A stretch of 64,000 nt of DNA from Donghicola sp041224595. Lineage in GTDB: Bacteria > Pseudomonadota > Alphaproteobacteria > Rhodobacterales > Rhodobacteraceae. The position numbers and the translations under genes are program-made. This document shows positions 42,485 to 50,794 of the stretch, one piece after another (within the stretch, counting starts at the first letter, position 1; the number at the start of each line of letters is the position of its first letter). The notes beneath the pieces are model-generated. The model saw nothing but the letters and a program-made list of their open reading frames with translations. It searched no databases and was not told where the DNA came from. The DNA lies in assembly GCF_041224595.1 (NCBI RefSeq), contig NZ_JBGFGN010000126.1, positions 1-64,000 on the forward strand. Direction: 5' to 3'.

Positions 42485-43135
42485 ATGACTGATTTCGCAC
42501 AACGCCGCACAATGATGGTGGATACGCAGGTCCGCCCCTCGGACGTAACCAAGTTTAATGTGATCGAGGCGATGCTGGCGGTGCCACGCGAGGCATATGT
42601 CCCTGAATCGCGCAAAGAAGCGGCCTATATGGGCGAAAACATCGATCTTTCTGACGATCGCGTCATTCTTGAGCCTCGGACAACCGGCAAACTTCTGGAT
42701 GCGCTGGATATACAGCCCGACGAACTCGTGTTGGACCTGGGGTGCGGCTACGGTTATTCGGCCGCAGTGATCGCTCATCTGGCCGAAGCCGTTATCGCAG
42801 TTGATATTGCCGATTTTGCAGGCGAAGCAGAAGCGAACCTTGCACAGCATGGGGTTGATAATGTCGCGATTGTCGAAGGCGATCTGACGGCCGGTGCTGC
42901 ACAACACGGTCCCTACGACGTAATCGTCATCGAAGGGGGCATTGAAGAGCTTCCTACCGCGATCGCGGATCAGCTGAAAGAAGGCGGTCGAATCGCATGT
43001 ATCTTCCAAGAGGGAGCTTTGGGCACCGTTAAGGTTGGCTATAAGTTGGATGGCCTGATCAACTGGCGTTTTGCATTCAATGCAGGTGCGCCAGTGCTGA
43101 AAGGATTTGCAAAACAACCAAGCTTTGCGCTCTGA
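42485..43135 (+). CDS. pcm: Protein-L-isoaspartate O-methyltransferase family protein
   Basis: A 216-residue SAM-dependent methyltransferase of the PCMT family that would repair isoaspartyl damage. The SAM loop LDLGCGYGYSAAVIAHL is at about 83-99. The N-terminal segment (RRTMMVDTQVRPSDVT) is typical of the alphaproteobacterial branch that lies next to tolC. Repair activity of this short branch is not certain. Confidence 0.88.
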   Translation: MTDFAQRRTMMVDTQVRPSDVTKFNVIEAMLAVPREAYVPESRKEAAYMGENIDLSDDRVILEPRTTGKLLDALDIQPDELVLDLGCGYGYSAAVIAHLAEAVIAVDIADFAGEAEANLAQHGVDNVAIVEGDLTAGAAQHGPYDVIVIEGGIEELPTAIADQLKEGGRIACIFQEGALGTVKVGYKLDGLINWRFAFNAGAPVLKGFAKQPSFAL

Positions 43136-43198
43136 TCGCGGAAGCATGGGTGGTTTTAAAGAAGAGGTCCCATGCGTTCGGGGCGAAGGAGTTTGAAA

Positions 43199-44635
43199 AT
43201 GGCGAATTTTAAAAAGTACCTGCGCAGTGGTGTTGCCGCTGTCGCTCTGAGTGTTGCAGCGGTTTTGCCTGCAGGCGCGGATACCTTGGGTGACGCTCTT
43301 GCGAAAGCTTACAAGAACAGCGGCTTGCTTGAACAAAACCGGGCGCTTCTGCGTGCAGCTGACGAAGATGTCGCTGGTGCGGTGGCAGAGCTTCGCCCGA
43401 TCCTCGCATATTCTGCCGGTGTGACAATGAACCGGAACTATTCGGTTTCGGGCAGCTCGCAGAACCGGATTGATGGCATCGATGAAACCACCGTCGGGAC
43501 ATTGGAACTGACCGCGAGCATGCTGCTGTATGATGGCGGTGCCTCGCGTATGGGGATCGATGTCGCGAAAGAGGCTGTCTTGGCGACACGCCAGACCCTG
43601 CGCTCGGCGGAGCAGACTGTACTTTTGAACGCGGTTTCGGCCTACATGAGCGTTGTCGCGTCTGGCCAGATCGTCAGCCTTCAGCAGAACAACCTGCGGG
43701 TCCTGAGCGAACAGCTTCGTGCGGCCCGTGAACGCTTTGACGTTGGTGAGATCACCCGCACCGATGTGGCCTTGTCCGAAGCGGCGCGCGCCAGCTCGAA
43801 TAGCGATCTCGTTGCGGCGCAGGGCGATTTGGCGGATTCCCGCGCGGCCTACATTACCGCAGTCGGTGAGGCCGCTGGGAGCGTGTCTACACCCAGCGCT
43901 CTTCCTGTCGCCGTGAACTCGGTCGAAGAAGCACTGCGTTTTGCGATGCGCGGGCACCCTGAATTGTTGGCGGCACAGCATGCGGTGTCTCAGGCGGAAC
44001 TGGGGGTCAAGATTGCGCAGGCTGCTCGTAAGCCAGAAGTGACTGTCGGTGCATCGATTGGACACACGCGCTATCTGGCCGAAGATACCACTCTGAACGA
44101 AGGTAACTACACCAACGGTGCGACCGTCGGCGTGGAAGTAAATGGCCCGATCTATTACGGCGGTGCAATCAGCTCTGCTGTACGTCAGGCCATGGCGACC
44201 CGTGACGCGTCACGCGCAGAGCTGTTGCAGACCAAACTGGATGTCGAAGAGGCGGTTCGCGTTGCCTATTCCGCCCTGACACAGGCGCGTGCTGCCCGTG
44301 GCGCAGCCGAGGAATCGATCCGCGCAAACAACGTCGCATATAGCGGTGTCCGGGAGGAAGCGTCTCTCGGTGCGCGTACCACGCTTGACGTCCTCGATGC
44401 AGAGCAGGATTTGCTCGACGCGCGCGCGTCCAGCATCACAGCGGCGGCCAACGAGTACATTGCTGCCTACTCTTTGCTCTCTGCGATGGGTCTTCTGAAT
44501 GTGGAGTACTTGAAGCTGAACGTACCCACCTATGACCCCGAAGCCTATTATAACACTGTCAAATCAGCGCCTGCCATTCTGAATACCCGTGGCGAGAAGC
44601 TGGATGACGTGTTGCGCGCAATCGGCAAAAATTAA
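43199..44635 (+). CDS. tolC: TolC-family outer membrane efflux protein
   Basis: An outer-membrane channel protein of 478 residues, with a signal peptide ending near AGADT (about residue 28). Two homologous helical/strand repeats are seen, with family segments such as NRIDGIDETTVGTLELTASM and TTLDVLDAEQDLLDARAS. It forms trimers that connect to inner-membrane exporters for type I secretion or efflux. It is 64 nt after pcm and followed by a PopZ-like gene, an order common in alphaproteobacteria. Confidence 0.92.
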   Translation: MANFKKYLRSGVAAVALSVAAVLPAGADTLGDALAKAYKNSGLLEQNRALLRAADEDVAGAVAELRPILAYSAGVTMNRNYSVSGSSQNRIDGIDETTVGTLELTASMLLYDGGASRMGIDVAKEAVLATRQTLRSAEQTVLLNAVSAYMSVVASGQIVSLQQNNLRVLSEQLRAARERFDVGEITRTDVALSEAARASSNSDLVAAQGDLADSRAAYITAVGEAAGSVSTPSALPVAVNSVEEALRFAMRGHPELLAAQHAVSQAELGVKIAQAARKPEVTVGASIGHTRYLAEDTTLNEGNYTNGATVGVEVNGPIYYGGAISSAVRQAMATRDASRAELLQTKLDVEEAVRVAYSALTQARAARGAAEESIRANNVAYSGVREEASLGARTTLDVLDAEQDLLDARASSITAAANEYIAAYSLLSAMGLLNVEYLKLNVPTYDPEAYYNTVKSAPAILNTRGEKLDDVLRAIGKN

Positions 44636-44642
44636 TATCTTT

Positions 44643-44674
44643 GCTGGCAGACGGTTGTGAGATCGCCTGCCAGC
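44643..44674 (+). terminator. Hairpin after tolC
   Basis: GCTGGCAG (44643-44650) pairs with CTGCCAGC (44667-44674). There is no U tract after it, so it may weaken rather than end transcription. Confidence 0.35.
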
Positions 44675-44709
44675 GGGTACCCTTGGCCTATTAGTCCGTG
44701 AGGGTTGCA

Positions 44710-45363
44710 ATGTCTGAACCAACCACCAGTGTTGATATCGAAGATGTGCTGACATCGATCCGCCGCCTCGTGTCCGAGGAGGCGCATGATGCCGTGTTGG
44801 ATCAGGTTTCCCCCGCAAGCGCCGCTGATCGCTTGGTTTTGACGCCAGCGCTGCGTGTGACCGGGACAGAGACCGCTGACACATCAGATGCCGTGCCTGC
44901 CGACAACGCAGCACCTGTGCATGAAGACGACGCCGCGCCGCTGAATTCGAAGCGCAGCTTTGGTTTTGCGCGCCCGATCGAACAAAAGATTTCTGAACTT
45001 AGCGCTGCTGTGAACCGCAGTGTTGACGATTACGAGCCCGAAGAAGGGGATGTGTTTGGTGGTGTTGGCCGCACGCCTCTGCCTTGGGCCGAAAGTCATC
45101 CCAATGACCCTTTGTCGGGCGACACCGACGATGCGGAGGACGCATATTTGAACGGTGAAGCGATTAACGATGACATGTTGGATGACCAGCCCGTTGAGGA
45201 AGTAGGGCAAACAGCGATCAATGAGGACATGTTGCGCGCTATGGTCGTGCAGATCGTACGCGAAGAGCTTCAGGGTGAAATGGGGGAACGGATCACGCGC
45301 AATGTTCGCAAGCTGATCCGACGTGAAATCAACCGGGCCCTGGCCATTCAAGACCTCGCCTGA
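44710..45363 (+). CDS. PopZ-like (DUF2497-related) protein
   Basis: A 217-residue acidic protein. The N-terminal helix SVDIEDVLTSIRRLVSEE resembles the PopZ/DUF2497 motif MEEILASIRRII, the middle is disordered and rich in Asp, Glu and Pro, and the C-terminal ~45 residues (NEDMLRAMVVQIVREELQGE) form a charged helix. This layout and its place after pcm and tolC, where DUF2497 genes sit in other alphaproteobacteria, suggest a polar organising protein. The identity is inferred from layout, not strong sequence match. Two hairpin terminators follow. Confidence 0.6.
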   Translation: MSEPTTSVDIEDVLTSIRRLVSEEAHDAVLDQVSPASAADRLVLTPALRVTGTETADTSDAVPADNAAPVHEDDAAPLNSKRSFGFARPIEQKISELSAAVNRSVDDYEPEEGDVFGGVGRTPLPWAESHPNDPLSGDTDDAEDAYLNGEAINDDMLDDQPVEEVGQTAINEDMLRAMVVQIVREELQGEMGERITRNVRKLIRREINRALAIQDLA

Positions 45364-45388
45364 AGTTTCCTTGTCTGGATGATGATCA

Positions 45389-45412
45389 AGAGCGCTCCGG
45401 CGCTCTTTTTTA
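45389..45412 (+). terminator. Terminator after the PopZ-like gene
   Basis: AGAGCGC-TCCG-GCGCTCT followed by TTTTTTA. A classic intrinsic terminator. Confidence 0.9.
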
Positions 45413-45445
45413 TTGTCCCGTGGTCAGAGGGTAGGGCACAAAAAC

Positions 45446-45479
45446 AAAAAAGGGCGCGCCCGGTGCGCACCCTTTTTTA
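45446..45479. terminator. Bidirectional terminator
   Basis: AAAAAGGGCGCGC and GCGCACCCTTTTTT form a stem with one mismatch and A/T tracts on both flanks. It lies just past the stop of the DUF6280 gene on the minus strand and serves as its terminator. Confidence 0.8.
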
Positions 45480-45501
45480 ATCAGAGGTTCCGAAAGCCGT
45501 C

Positions 45502-45825
45502 TTATGCGGCGTCCAGATGAAGCATGGAGGCGTTGCGACGCTCGCTCTCTTCGCGCGACAGCGCAACAGAGGTGCGAACACCCTTGGCAACGAAGTCCAT
45601 CAGACCAGAGACGACACGTTCGCTGGGGTCGATCCCTGCGCAGGACAGAACTTCGCGCCCATCACGCGAACGTGCCCAACGTGCGATTTGCTCGGGCCCA
45701 TTGCCGTATTTTTTATCATCGGCGATGGCATCATCTAGAGCCGCCAACACAACAGCGGCAAAAAGTTTGCGTGCACGGTTGCCCTGTTCATTACTGTAGG
45801 CCGTGCCGTCAACGAAATCTTTCAT
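45502..45825 (-). CDS. DUF6280 protein
   Basis: A 107-residue cytoplasmic protein that I place in DUF6280, a family highly conserved in Rhodobacteraceae. It starts MKDFVDGTAYSNEQGNRARK and contains LAALDDAIADDKKYGNGPEQ and RDGREVLSCAGIDPSERV. It looks all-helical. The ATG at 45825 matches the family start; the upstream frame contains atypical residues. It is monocistronic, with two palindromes in its upstream region. Function unknown. Confidence 0.75.
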   Translation of the reverse strand: MKDFVDGTAYSNEQGNRARKLFAAVVLAALDDAIADDKKYGNGPEQIARWARSRDGREVLSCAGIDPSERVVSGLMDFVAKGVRTSVALSREESERRNASMLHLDAA

Positions 45826-45876
45826 GATTCGTCCTTGTTGTTTCGATCTTGCGTCTTGGGGCGTGGCGCGCTTTAT

Positions 45877-45939
45877 GACGTAATTATGTCGATTCTGGCA
45901 ACCTGTTTTTGAATGCCTGCTATGCATTTAATGCATAGC
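45877..45939. promoter_or_regulatory. Two palindromes upstream of the DUF6280 gene
   Basis: GACGTAATTATGTC (45877-45890, nearly symmetric) and a perfect GCTATGCAT-TTA-ATGCATAGC (45919-45939) lie 50-115 bp upstream of the DUF6280 start and 100-160 bp before efp. Both look like protein-binding sites; the factor is unknown. Confidence 0.45.
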
Positions 45940-46038
45940 TTCAACATGGGTATGGCGCTGCTACTACGCTTGCTTTGGTCTTGAGCCCCAGATATAGGGA
46001 TCGAAATCCTAATATCAACCGTCCTGCAAGGTAGTCTT

Positions 46039-46602
46039 ATGCCCAAGATCAACGGTAACGAAATCCGTCCCGGCTATGTTCTGGAACACAACGGCGGCCT
46101 CTGGGGCGCTGTCAAAGTCGATCACGTCAAACCCGGCAAGGGCGGCGCATTCGCTCAGGTCGAGATGAAGAACCTGCGCAACGGCTCTAAGCTGAATGAA
46201 CGTTTCCGCAGCGCCGACAAGGTCGAGCGCGTGCGCCTGGAGCAGAAAGACCAGCAGTTCTTGTATGAGTCCGACGGCATGTTGGTGTTCATGGACGCCG
46301 AGACCTATGACCAGATTGAACTGCCCGCAGACCTGCTGGGGGATCGTCGTCCCTTCCTTCAGGATGGCATGACCATCGTTGTAGAATTCTACGAAAGCGA
46401 AGCGCTGAACGCGACTGTGCCCCAGAAGGTCCAGTGCAAAATCGTTGAGACCGAGCCGGTCGTCAAAGGCCAGACAGCTGCGAACAGCTTCAAGCCTGCG
46501 ATCCTCGACAATGGCGTCAAGGTGATGGTGCCCCCCTTCGTTGGTCAGGACGAAGACATCATCGTCAACACCGAGACCTTTGAATACGTCGAACGCGCAT
46601 AA
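46039..46602 (+). CDS. efp: Elongation factor P
   Basis: Elongation factor P, 187 residues, which relieves ribosome stalling at polyproline. The three domains are complete. The tip residue that enters the ribosome is Lys34 in KPGKGGAF, the type modified by EpmA (not Arg). It is monocistronic, followed by two hairpins. Confidence 0.97.
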   Translation: MPKINGNEIRPGYVLEHNGGLWGAVKVDHVKPGKGGAFAQVEMKNLRNGSKLNERFRSADKVERVRLEQKDQQFLYESDGMLVFMDAETYDQIELPADLLGDRRPFLQDGMTIVVEFYESEALNATVPQKVQCKIVETEPVVKGQTAANSFKPAILDNGVKVMVPPFVGQDEDIIVNTETFEYVERA

Positions 46603-46606
46603 GAAA

Positions 46607-46684
46607 AGCGGCCCGTTTCGGGGCCGCTCTGAACGCATTTAGATAAGTGAGACCCGCCTGAAGTGCTCAGGCGGGTCTTTCTTA
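46607..46684. terminator. Two hairpins between efp and the uspA-like gene
   Basis: AGCGGCCC/GGGCCGCT (46607-46628) and a perfect 11-bp stem GACCCGCCTGA/TCAGGCGGGTC (46651-46677) followed by TTTCTT. The second ends efp and may also end the convergent gene on the minus strand. Confidence 0.8.
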
Positions 46685-47539
46685 TTTCATCAGAACGATC
46701 GGCACTTTGCAGCTGCGGATCATTTCGGTGGTGGTCGAGCCAATGATCATGCTGCGAATGCGCGAGTGGCCATAGGCGCCCATTACCAGCAGATCGTAGC
46801 CCTCGTGGTCGGTCATATCGCCAAGCACGTGGTCAGGGCTGCCCTGCACGATCTTGGTGGTCGCTGTGTGGCCACCAGCGGCCAGTGTGGCCGCAGCGCT
46901 GTCCAGATCGGCGCGCAGGCTATCGCTCTCGGTGCCGACAGTCACGACGGTCACGTCGAGGCCCGCAAACAGCGGGTCGCGCGCAACTGTGTCAATCGCC
47001 TTCATCGAGGAAACGCCGCCATCATAGGCAATGAGGACCTTCTTGGGCTCTGTGTAGGCGCGGTTGGCGACGAAAACGGGCTTCGAGGTCGCACGCACGA
47101 TCCGCTCTAGGTTCGAGCCAAGGTGCAGTTTGGCGAAATCTGCGGCCTCTCCGCGTTTGCCGATCGCCAGCATTGAGGCGCTGGCCTCGCGCTCTGAGAC
47201 AGTATCGATCAGGTCACCACTACGCAGGCGGGTGCTGACTGTGATTTCACCGTGCTGTTCCACGATGGCTTTGCCGTCCTCTAGGATGGCGCGGCCCGTG
47301 GCTTGCGCCAGCTTGTTGCGCTGCGCGTCCAGTGAGCTCAGCTCTTCGAGCAGGGCAGTGCGGGCCCCCAGACGGATCGAGCCGGACAGGTCCTGCTCGG
47401 CGCCGCCCTCGCGGCGGCCAAGCACGTGTGTCAGTTCGACCGAGGCCGCGCTGCGGGCTGCGATCCAACCCACATAATGGCACAGACTCTCGGAATAGGC
47501 AGAGCCGTCGATCAGGGCGAGGATGTTTGAATTGCTCAT
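46682..47539 (-). CDS. Universal stress protein, two UspA domains
   Basis: A 285-residue protein with two tandem UspA domains. The second has the ATP-binding pattern GAYGHSRIRSMIIGSTT near the C-terminus; the first (GKRGEAADFAKLHLGSN) is less regular. It starts 12 nt after the SulP transporter stop, so the two are one operon. It may regulate the transporter or act in stress; pairs of SulP and Usp genes are common. Confidence 0.9.
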   Translation of the reverse strand: MSNSNILALIDGSAYSESLCHYVGWIAARSAASVELTHVLGRREGGAEQDLSGSIRLGARTALLEELSSLDAQRNKLAQATGRAILEDGKAIVEQHGEITVSTRLRSGDLIDTVSEREASASMLAIGKRGEAADFAKLHLGSNLERIVRATSKPVFVANRAYTEPKKVLIAYDGGVSSMKAIDTVARDPLFAGLDVTVVTVGTESDSLRADLDSAAATLAAGGHTATTKIVQGSPDHVLGDMTDHEGYDLLVMGAYGHSRIRSMIIGSTTTEMIRSCKVPIVLMK

Positions 47540-47551
47540 CTGGTCCGCTCC

Positions 47552-49039
47552 TTAGTGCGACATCAACTTGTCCATGCCGCCCGGTTTGTCGTGCAGCGCC
47601 AGACGGTCAACGATGGTTTGCGAGGCGTCATTCAGGCCAAGGATTTCGACCTCTGCGCCCTCACGGCGGAACTTGAGCACAGCCATGTCCAGCACCGCAA
47701 CCGACGAAATGTCCCAGATGTGGGCATGTGTGACGTCGATGGTGACTTTTTCCAGCGCTTCTCGGAAGTCGAACGCCTTCATGAAGTCTTCGGCAGAGGC
47801 AAAGAACAGCTGTCCTTCGACGTGGTAGGTGCGGGCGCGGCCATCTGCGGACAGCTCGGAGCGAACGCGGAACAGCTGCGAAATCTTCCACGCAAAGAAG
47901 ATGCCCGACAGCAGCACACCGGTCAGCACGCCAATCGCTAGGTTGTGGGTCCAGACCACGACAACAACGGTTGCAACCATCACGATCGAGGATGAGGCAG
48001 GGTGTTCCCGCAGATCCTTGAGCGAGGACCAGCTGAATGTACCGACGGACACCATGATCATGATCGCCACGAGGGCGGGCATCGGGATCAGGCCGACCCA
48101 GTCGCCAAGCACCACACAGAAGATCAGCAGCATCACACCGGCAAAGGCACAGGACAGACGGCCACGACCACCGGATTTGACGTTGATCATCGACTGACCG
48201 ATCATTGCGCAGCCCGCCATGCCGCCGATAAAGCCGGTGCAGAAGTTCGCGACGCCTTGGCCGATGCATTCCTGATTGCGGTCCGAGGTGGTGTCGGTCA
48301 GATCATCCACCAAGTTCTGGGTCATGAGCGATTCCAGTAGACCCACAGCCGCCACTGCGGCTGCATAGGGGAACACGATCTGCAGGGTTTCCAGGTTCAG
48401 CGGAACATCAGGTAGCAGGAAGACGGGCAGCGTGTCGGGCAGGGCGCCCATGTCGGACACGGTACGCACGTCCCATCCAAAGAGGATCGCGGCTGCTGTC
48501 AGCACCAGAATGTTCACCAGCGGCGATGGCACAGCCTTGGTCACATAGGGGAACAGGTAGATGATCGCGAGGCCCGCAACGACCAGCGGGAAGGTCAGGA
48601 ACGGCACGTTAGACGGATCCAACTCCGGCAACTGCGCGAGGAAAATCAGGATCGCCAGCGCATTCACAAAGCCCGTCATGACGGACCGTGACACGAACCG
48701 CATCACGAAACCAAGTCGGGCAAAGCCTGCGACCACCTGTAGAACACCGGCCAAGATTGTTGCGGCCAGCAGGTACTCGAGACCGTGATCGCGAACCAGC
48801 GTAACCATCAGAACCGCAGTCGCGGCGGTGGCGGCGCTGATCATGCCGGGGCGCCCGCCGACGATGGCGGTCAGAACGGCGATCGAGAAAGAGGCATAGA
48901 GACCCACTTTGGGGTCGACACCTGCGATAATGGAAAAGGCGATGGCTTCGGGGATCAGCGCAAGGGCAACGACAAGGCCCGACAAAAGGTCGGCGCGCAC
49001 ATTGCCGAACCATTGCTGGCGATAGGCGGTCAAGTTCAT
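47552..49039 (-). CDS. SulP-family anion transporter with STAS domain
   Basis: An inner-membrane anion transporter of 495 residues from the ATG at 49039. It has about 12-14 membrane helices with the SulP signature LSGLVVALALIPEAIAFSI and a C-terminal STAS domain (EGQLFFASAEDFMKAF, HIWDISSVAVLDMAV). Substrates in the family are sulfate, bicarbonate or other anions; this sequence does not decide it. It is cotranscribed with the Usp gene. Confidence 0.92.
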   Translation of the reverse strand: MNLTAYRQQWFGNVRADLLSGLVVALALIPEAIAFSIIAGVDPKVGLYASFSIAVLTAIVGGRPGMISAATAATAVLMVTLVRDHGLEYLLAATILAGVLQVVAGFARLGFVMRFVSRSVMTGFVNALAILIFLAQLPELDPSNVPFLTFPLVVAGLAIIYLFPYVTKAVPSPLVNILVLTAAAILFGWDVRTVSDMGALPDTLPVFLLPDVPLNLETLQIVFPYAAAVAAVGLLESLMTQNLVDDLTDTTSDRNQECIGQGVANFCTGFIGGMAGCAMIGQSMINVKSGGRGRLSCAFAGVMLLIFCVVLGDWVGLIPMPALVAIMIMVSVGTFSWSSLKDLREHPASSSIVMVATVVVVVWTHNLAIGVLTGVLLSGIFFAWKISQLFRVRSELSADGRARTYHVEGQLFFASAEDFMKAFDFREALEKVTIDVTHAHIWDISSVAVLDMAVLKFRREGAEVEILGLNDASQTIVDRLALHDKPGGMDKLMSH

Positions 49040-49169
49040 CTCGTGTCCGATTGTTCTGGTCCGGCCCCGCTGCGGGGGCCAGAACGGTGGCAGTTGATTG
49101 GCGCTAACGGGCCAAGGCACTTGCCGCGCGTTATAGTGACTTAAGACACAGGAACAACCGCCGCGAACT

Positions 49170-49922
49170 TTATCCCGCAGACTGTGGCATAGAAATCCGA
49201 GCGGTTTGGGCGTTCAGAGGGCCATTTGCTCGGTCAAACCGCAGAAATGCGATGGCTTGGCTGCCTGACTGCGTGAAGAGCGTCCCCGCAGCTTTACCGT
49301 CTTCGGTCGTGATTTCGGTGCCTGTCGGAGCGTCGCCCTCAATCGCCACTGTCACCAGACCTTTGCGGAGTTCTGTCTTGTGCTTCATGCGGGCGGTGAC
49401 CTCTTGGCCCACATAGCAGCCCTTTTTGAAGTCGACGCCGTTCAGCCGTTCGAAACCCGCTTCGAGGATGAAAGTATCACCGGTCAGCTCAATCCCGCTT
49501 TCGGGAATGCAATGCGCCACGCGGATTGCGTCCCAGTCAGAGCCGTCGTCGCCTTCGGTCTCGCCGTAAAGACGCCAGCCAAGGGCAGGGTGACGGGGAT
49601 CCTCGACGGCGCCCTCTGGCGCATCGCCAGTGCCACGCTGCAATTTCAGATCGCTTTCGGTGATCTGCGCATCGGCACGCAGTTTGTACATGTTTAAACG
49701 CTGCACCAGACCAGCGGCCAAGGGTTCTACAACATCCAGTAGGATTGCATCCCCATGCGGCACCAGCAGGAAGTCGGCAAGATATTTTCCCTGAGGGGTC
49801 AGAATAGCGGTGTACATCGCACCGTCTTTCAGACGGGCCATATCGTTTGTCACAATGTTCTGCAAAAAGTCGCGGGCGTCGGGGCCTGTGATTTCAAAAA
49901 TCTTGCGGGCGTGCTCTGGCAT
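49170..49922 (-). CDS. ygfZ: Folate-binding protein YgfZ
   Basis: A 250-residue tetrahydrofolate-dependent protein (IbaG/IBA57 relation) that helps maintain 4Fe-4S enzymes. The signature KKGCYVGQEVTARMKHKTELRK... is clear (GCYVGQE), as is the GcvT-like N-terminus (ITGPDARDFLQNIVTNDM). It follows the phosphatase gene on the same strand with 51 nt between. Confidence 0.93.
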   Translation of the reverse strand: MPEHARKIFEITGPDARDFLQNIVTNDMARLKDGAMYTAILTPQGKYLADFLLVPHGDAILLDVVEPLAAGLVQRLNMYKLRADAQITESDLKLQRGTGDAPEGAVEDPRHPALGWRLYGETEGDDGSDWDAIRVAHCIPESGIELTGDTFILEAGFERLNGVDFKKGCYVGQEVTARMKHKTELRKGLVTVAIEGDAPTGTEITTEDGKAAGTLFTQSGSQAIAFLRFDRANGPLNAQTARISMPQSAG

Positions 49923-49973
49923 GGAAACTCCTTTGCGCCAGAGGTAGGCACAAAGCGCCCCGAGGAAAAGCCC

Positions 49974-50666
49974 CTAGCGTTCGAACATTGGGGTCGCGTT
50001 GAACTTCTTTTGCAAGCCTTTGTAATCGTACTCGGTCTGGACCCAATCGCGAAAGGCAATGTGGCCTTTCGTGTTCAGACGTTCTTCGTAGGCATCCAGC
50101 AAATGATCCAGAACGCCGGTTTTGGTATAGCGCTGGTGGAAGTATTTCCAAGCCAGCATCTTTTTGGCGTCGGCGACGGGCGCGTTTTCCTGATCCAACA
50201 GGTAGATCGCACTGGCAAAGCCTGCGCGGTCCGCACCGGATTTGCAGTGCATGACAAACGGCTTTTCTATCGTGTCAAAGGTTTCTAGAACTTCCATGAT
50301 CCGCTCGGGGCGGGGGGCCTTGCGGGCATAGAGTTTGCGGTCGATCAGGGTCATCCCCAACTTGTCCGTTGCCTCTTTTTCGAACAGGTAGTGGGCGTAG
50401 GTGTCCACGCCGCGCAGGTTCAGCACCGTATTAATGCCGCGCTTTTTGAACTTCTTCAGGCGGTAAGGGTCCGGCTGGTTCGAGCGCCAAACACCCGGGG
50501 CGATTTCGAACTCGTTGGTCCACAGGTAACGCAGGAACATATGGTCAATGAACTGCAAGTGCATGTGCGCCGTGAACCGCTTGTACGGCGTCGAGATGTC
50601 GTCCCCAAAGGAATTGCGGAACCGCACCTCGAGGTCGAAGATCCAGTCTTTGATCTTTTTCAACAT
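49974..50666 (-). CDS. Dual-specificity / tyrosine phosphatase-like protein
   Basis: A 230-residue cytoplasmic phosphatase with the P-loop VMHCKSGADRAGFA (HCx5R) and an upstream general-acid region near DRKLYARKAPRP. It resembles the tyrosine phosphatases with an N-terminal helical extension (YKRFTAHMHLQFIDHMFLRYL) seen in Roseobacters. The substrate is not known; polysaccharide, lipid A or protein phosphates are options. It is first in a unit with ygfZ. Confidence 0.87.
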   Translation of the reverse strand: MLKKIKDWIFDLEVRFRNSFGDDISTPYKRFTAHMHLQFIDHMFLRYLWTNEFEIAPGVWRSNQPDPYRLKKFKKRGINTVLNLRGVDTYAHYLFEKEATDKLGMTLIDRKLYARKAPRPERIMEVLETFDTIEKPFVMHCKSGADRAGFASAIYLLDQENAPVADAKKMLAWKYFHQRYTKTGVLDHLLDAYEERLNTKGHIAFRDWVQTEYDYKGLQKKFNATPMFER

Positions 50667-50794
50667 TCTTTACCGTCCTGAATTTCAAGCCACGTTGCCC
50701 TATCGCCTTACCTGTGTCGAGGCAAGAGGTTGGGGGGAATTGACGTTGTCACTTCTGGGACTAAGGTCGCGGGACATCTTTAACGGAGCCTGTC

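Noticed and set aside
42320..44065. A 581-codon minus frame opposite pcm and tolC
   Set aside because: It also crosses the tRNA-Cys gene, and the plus-strand genes are certain.
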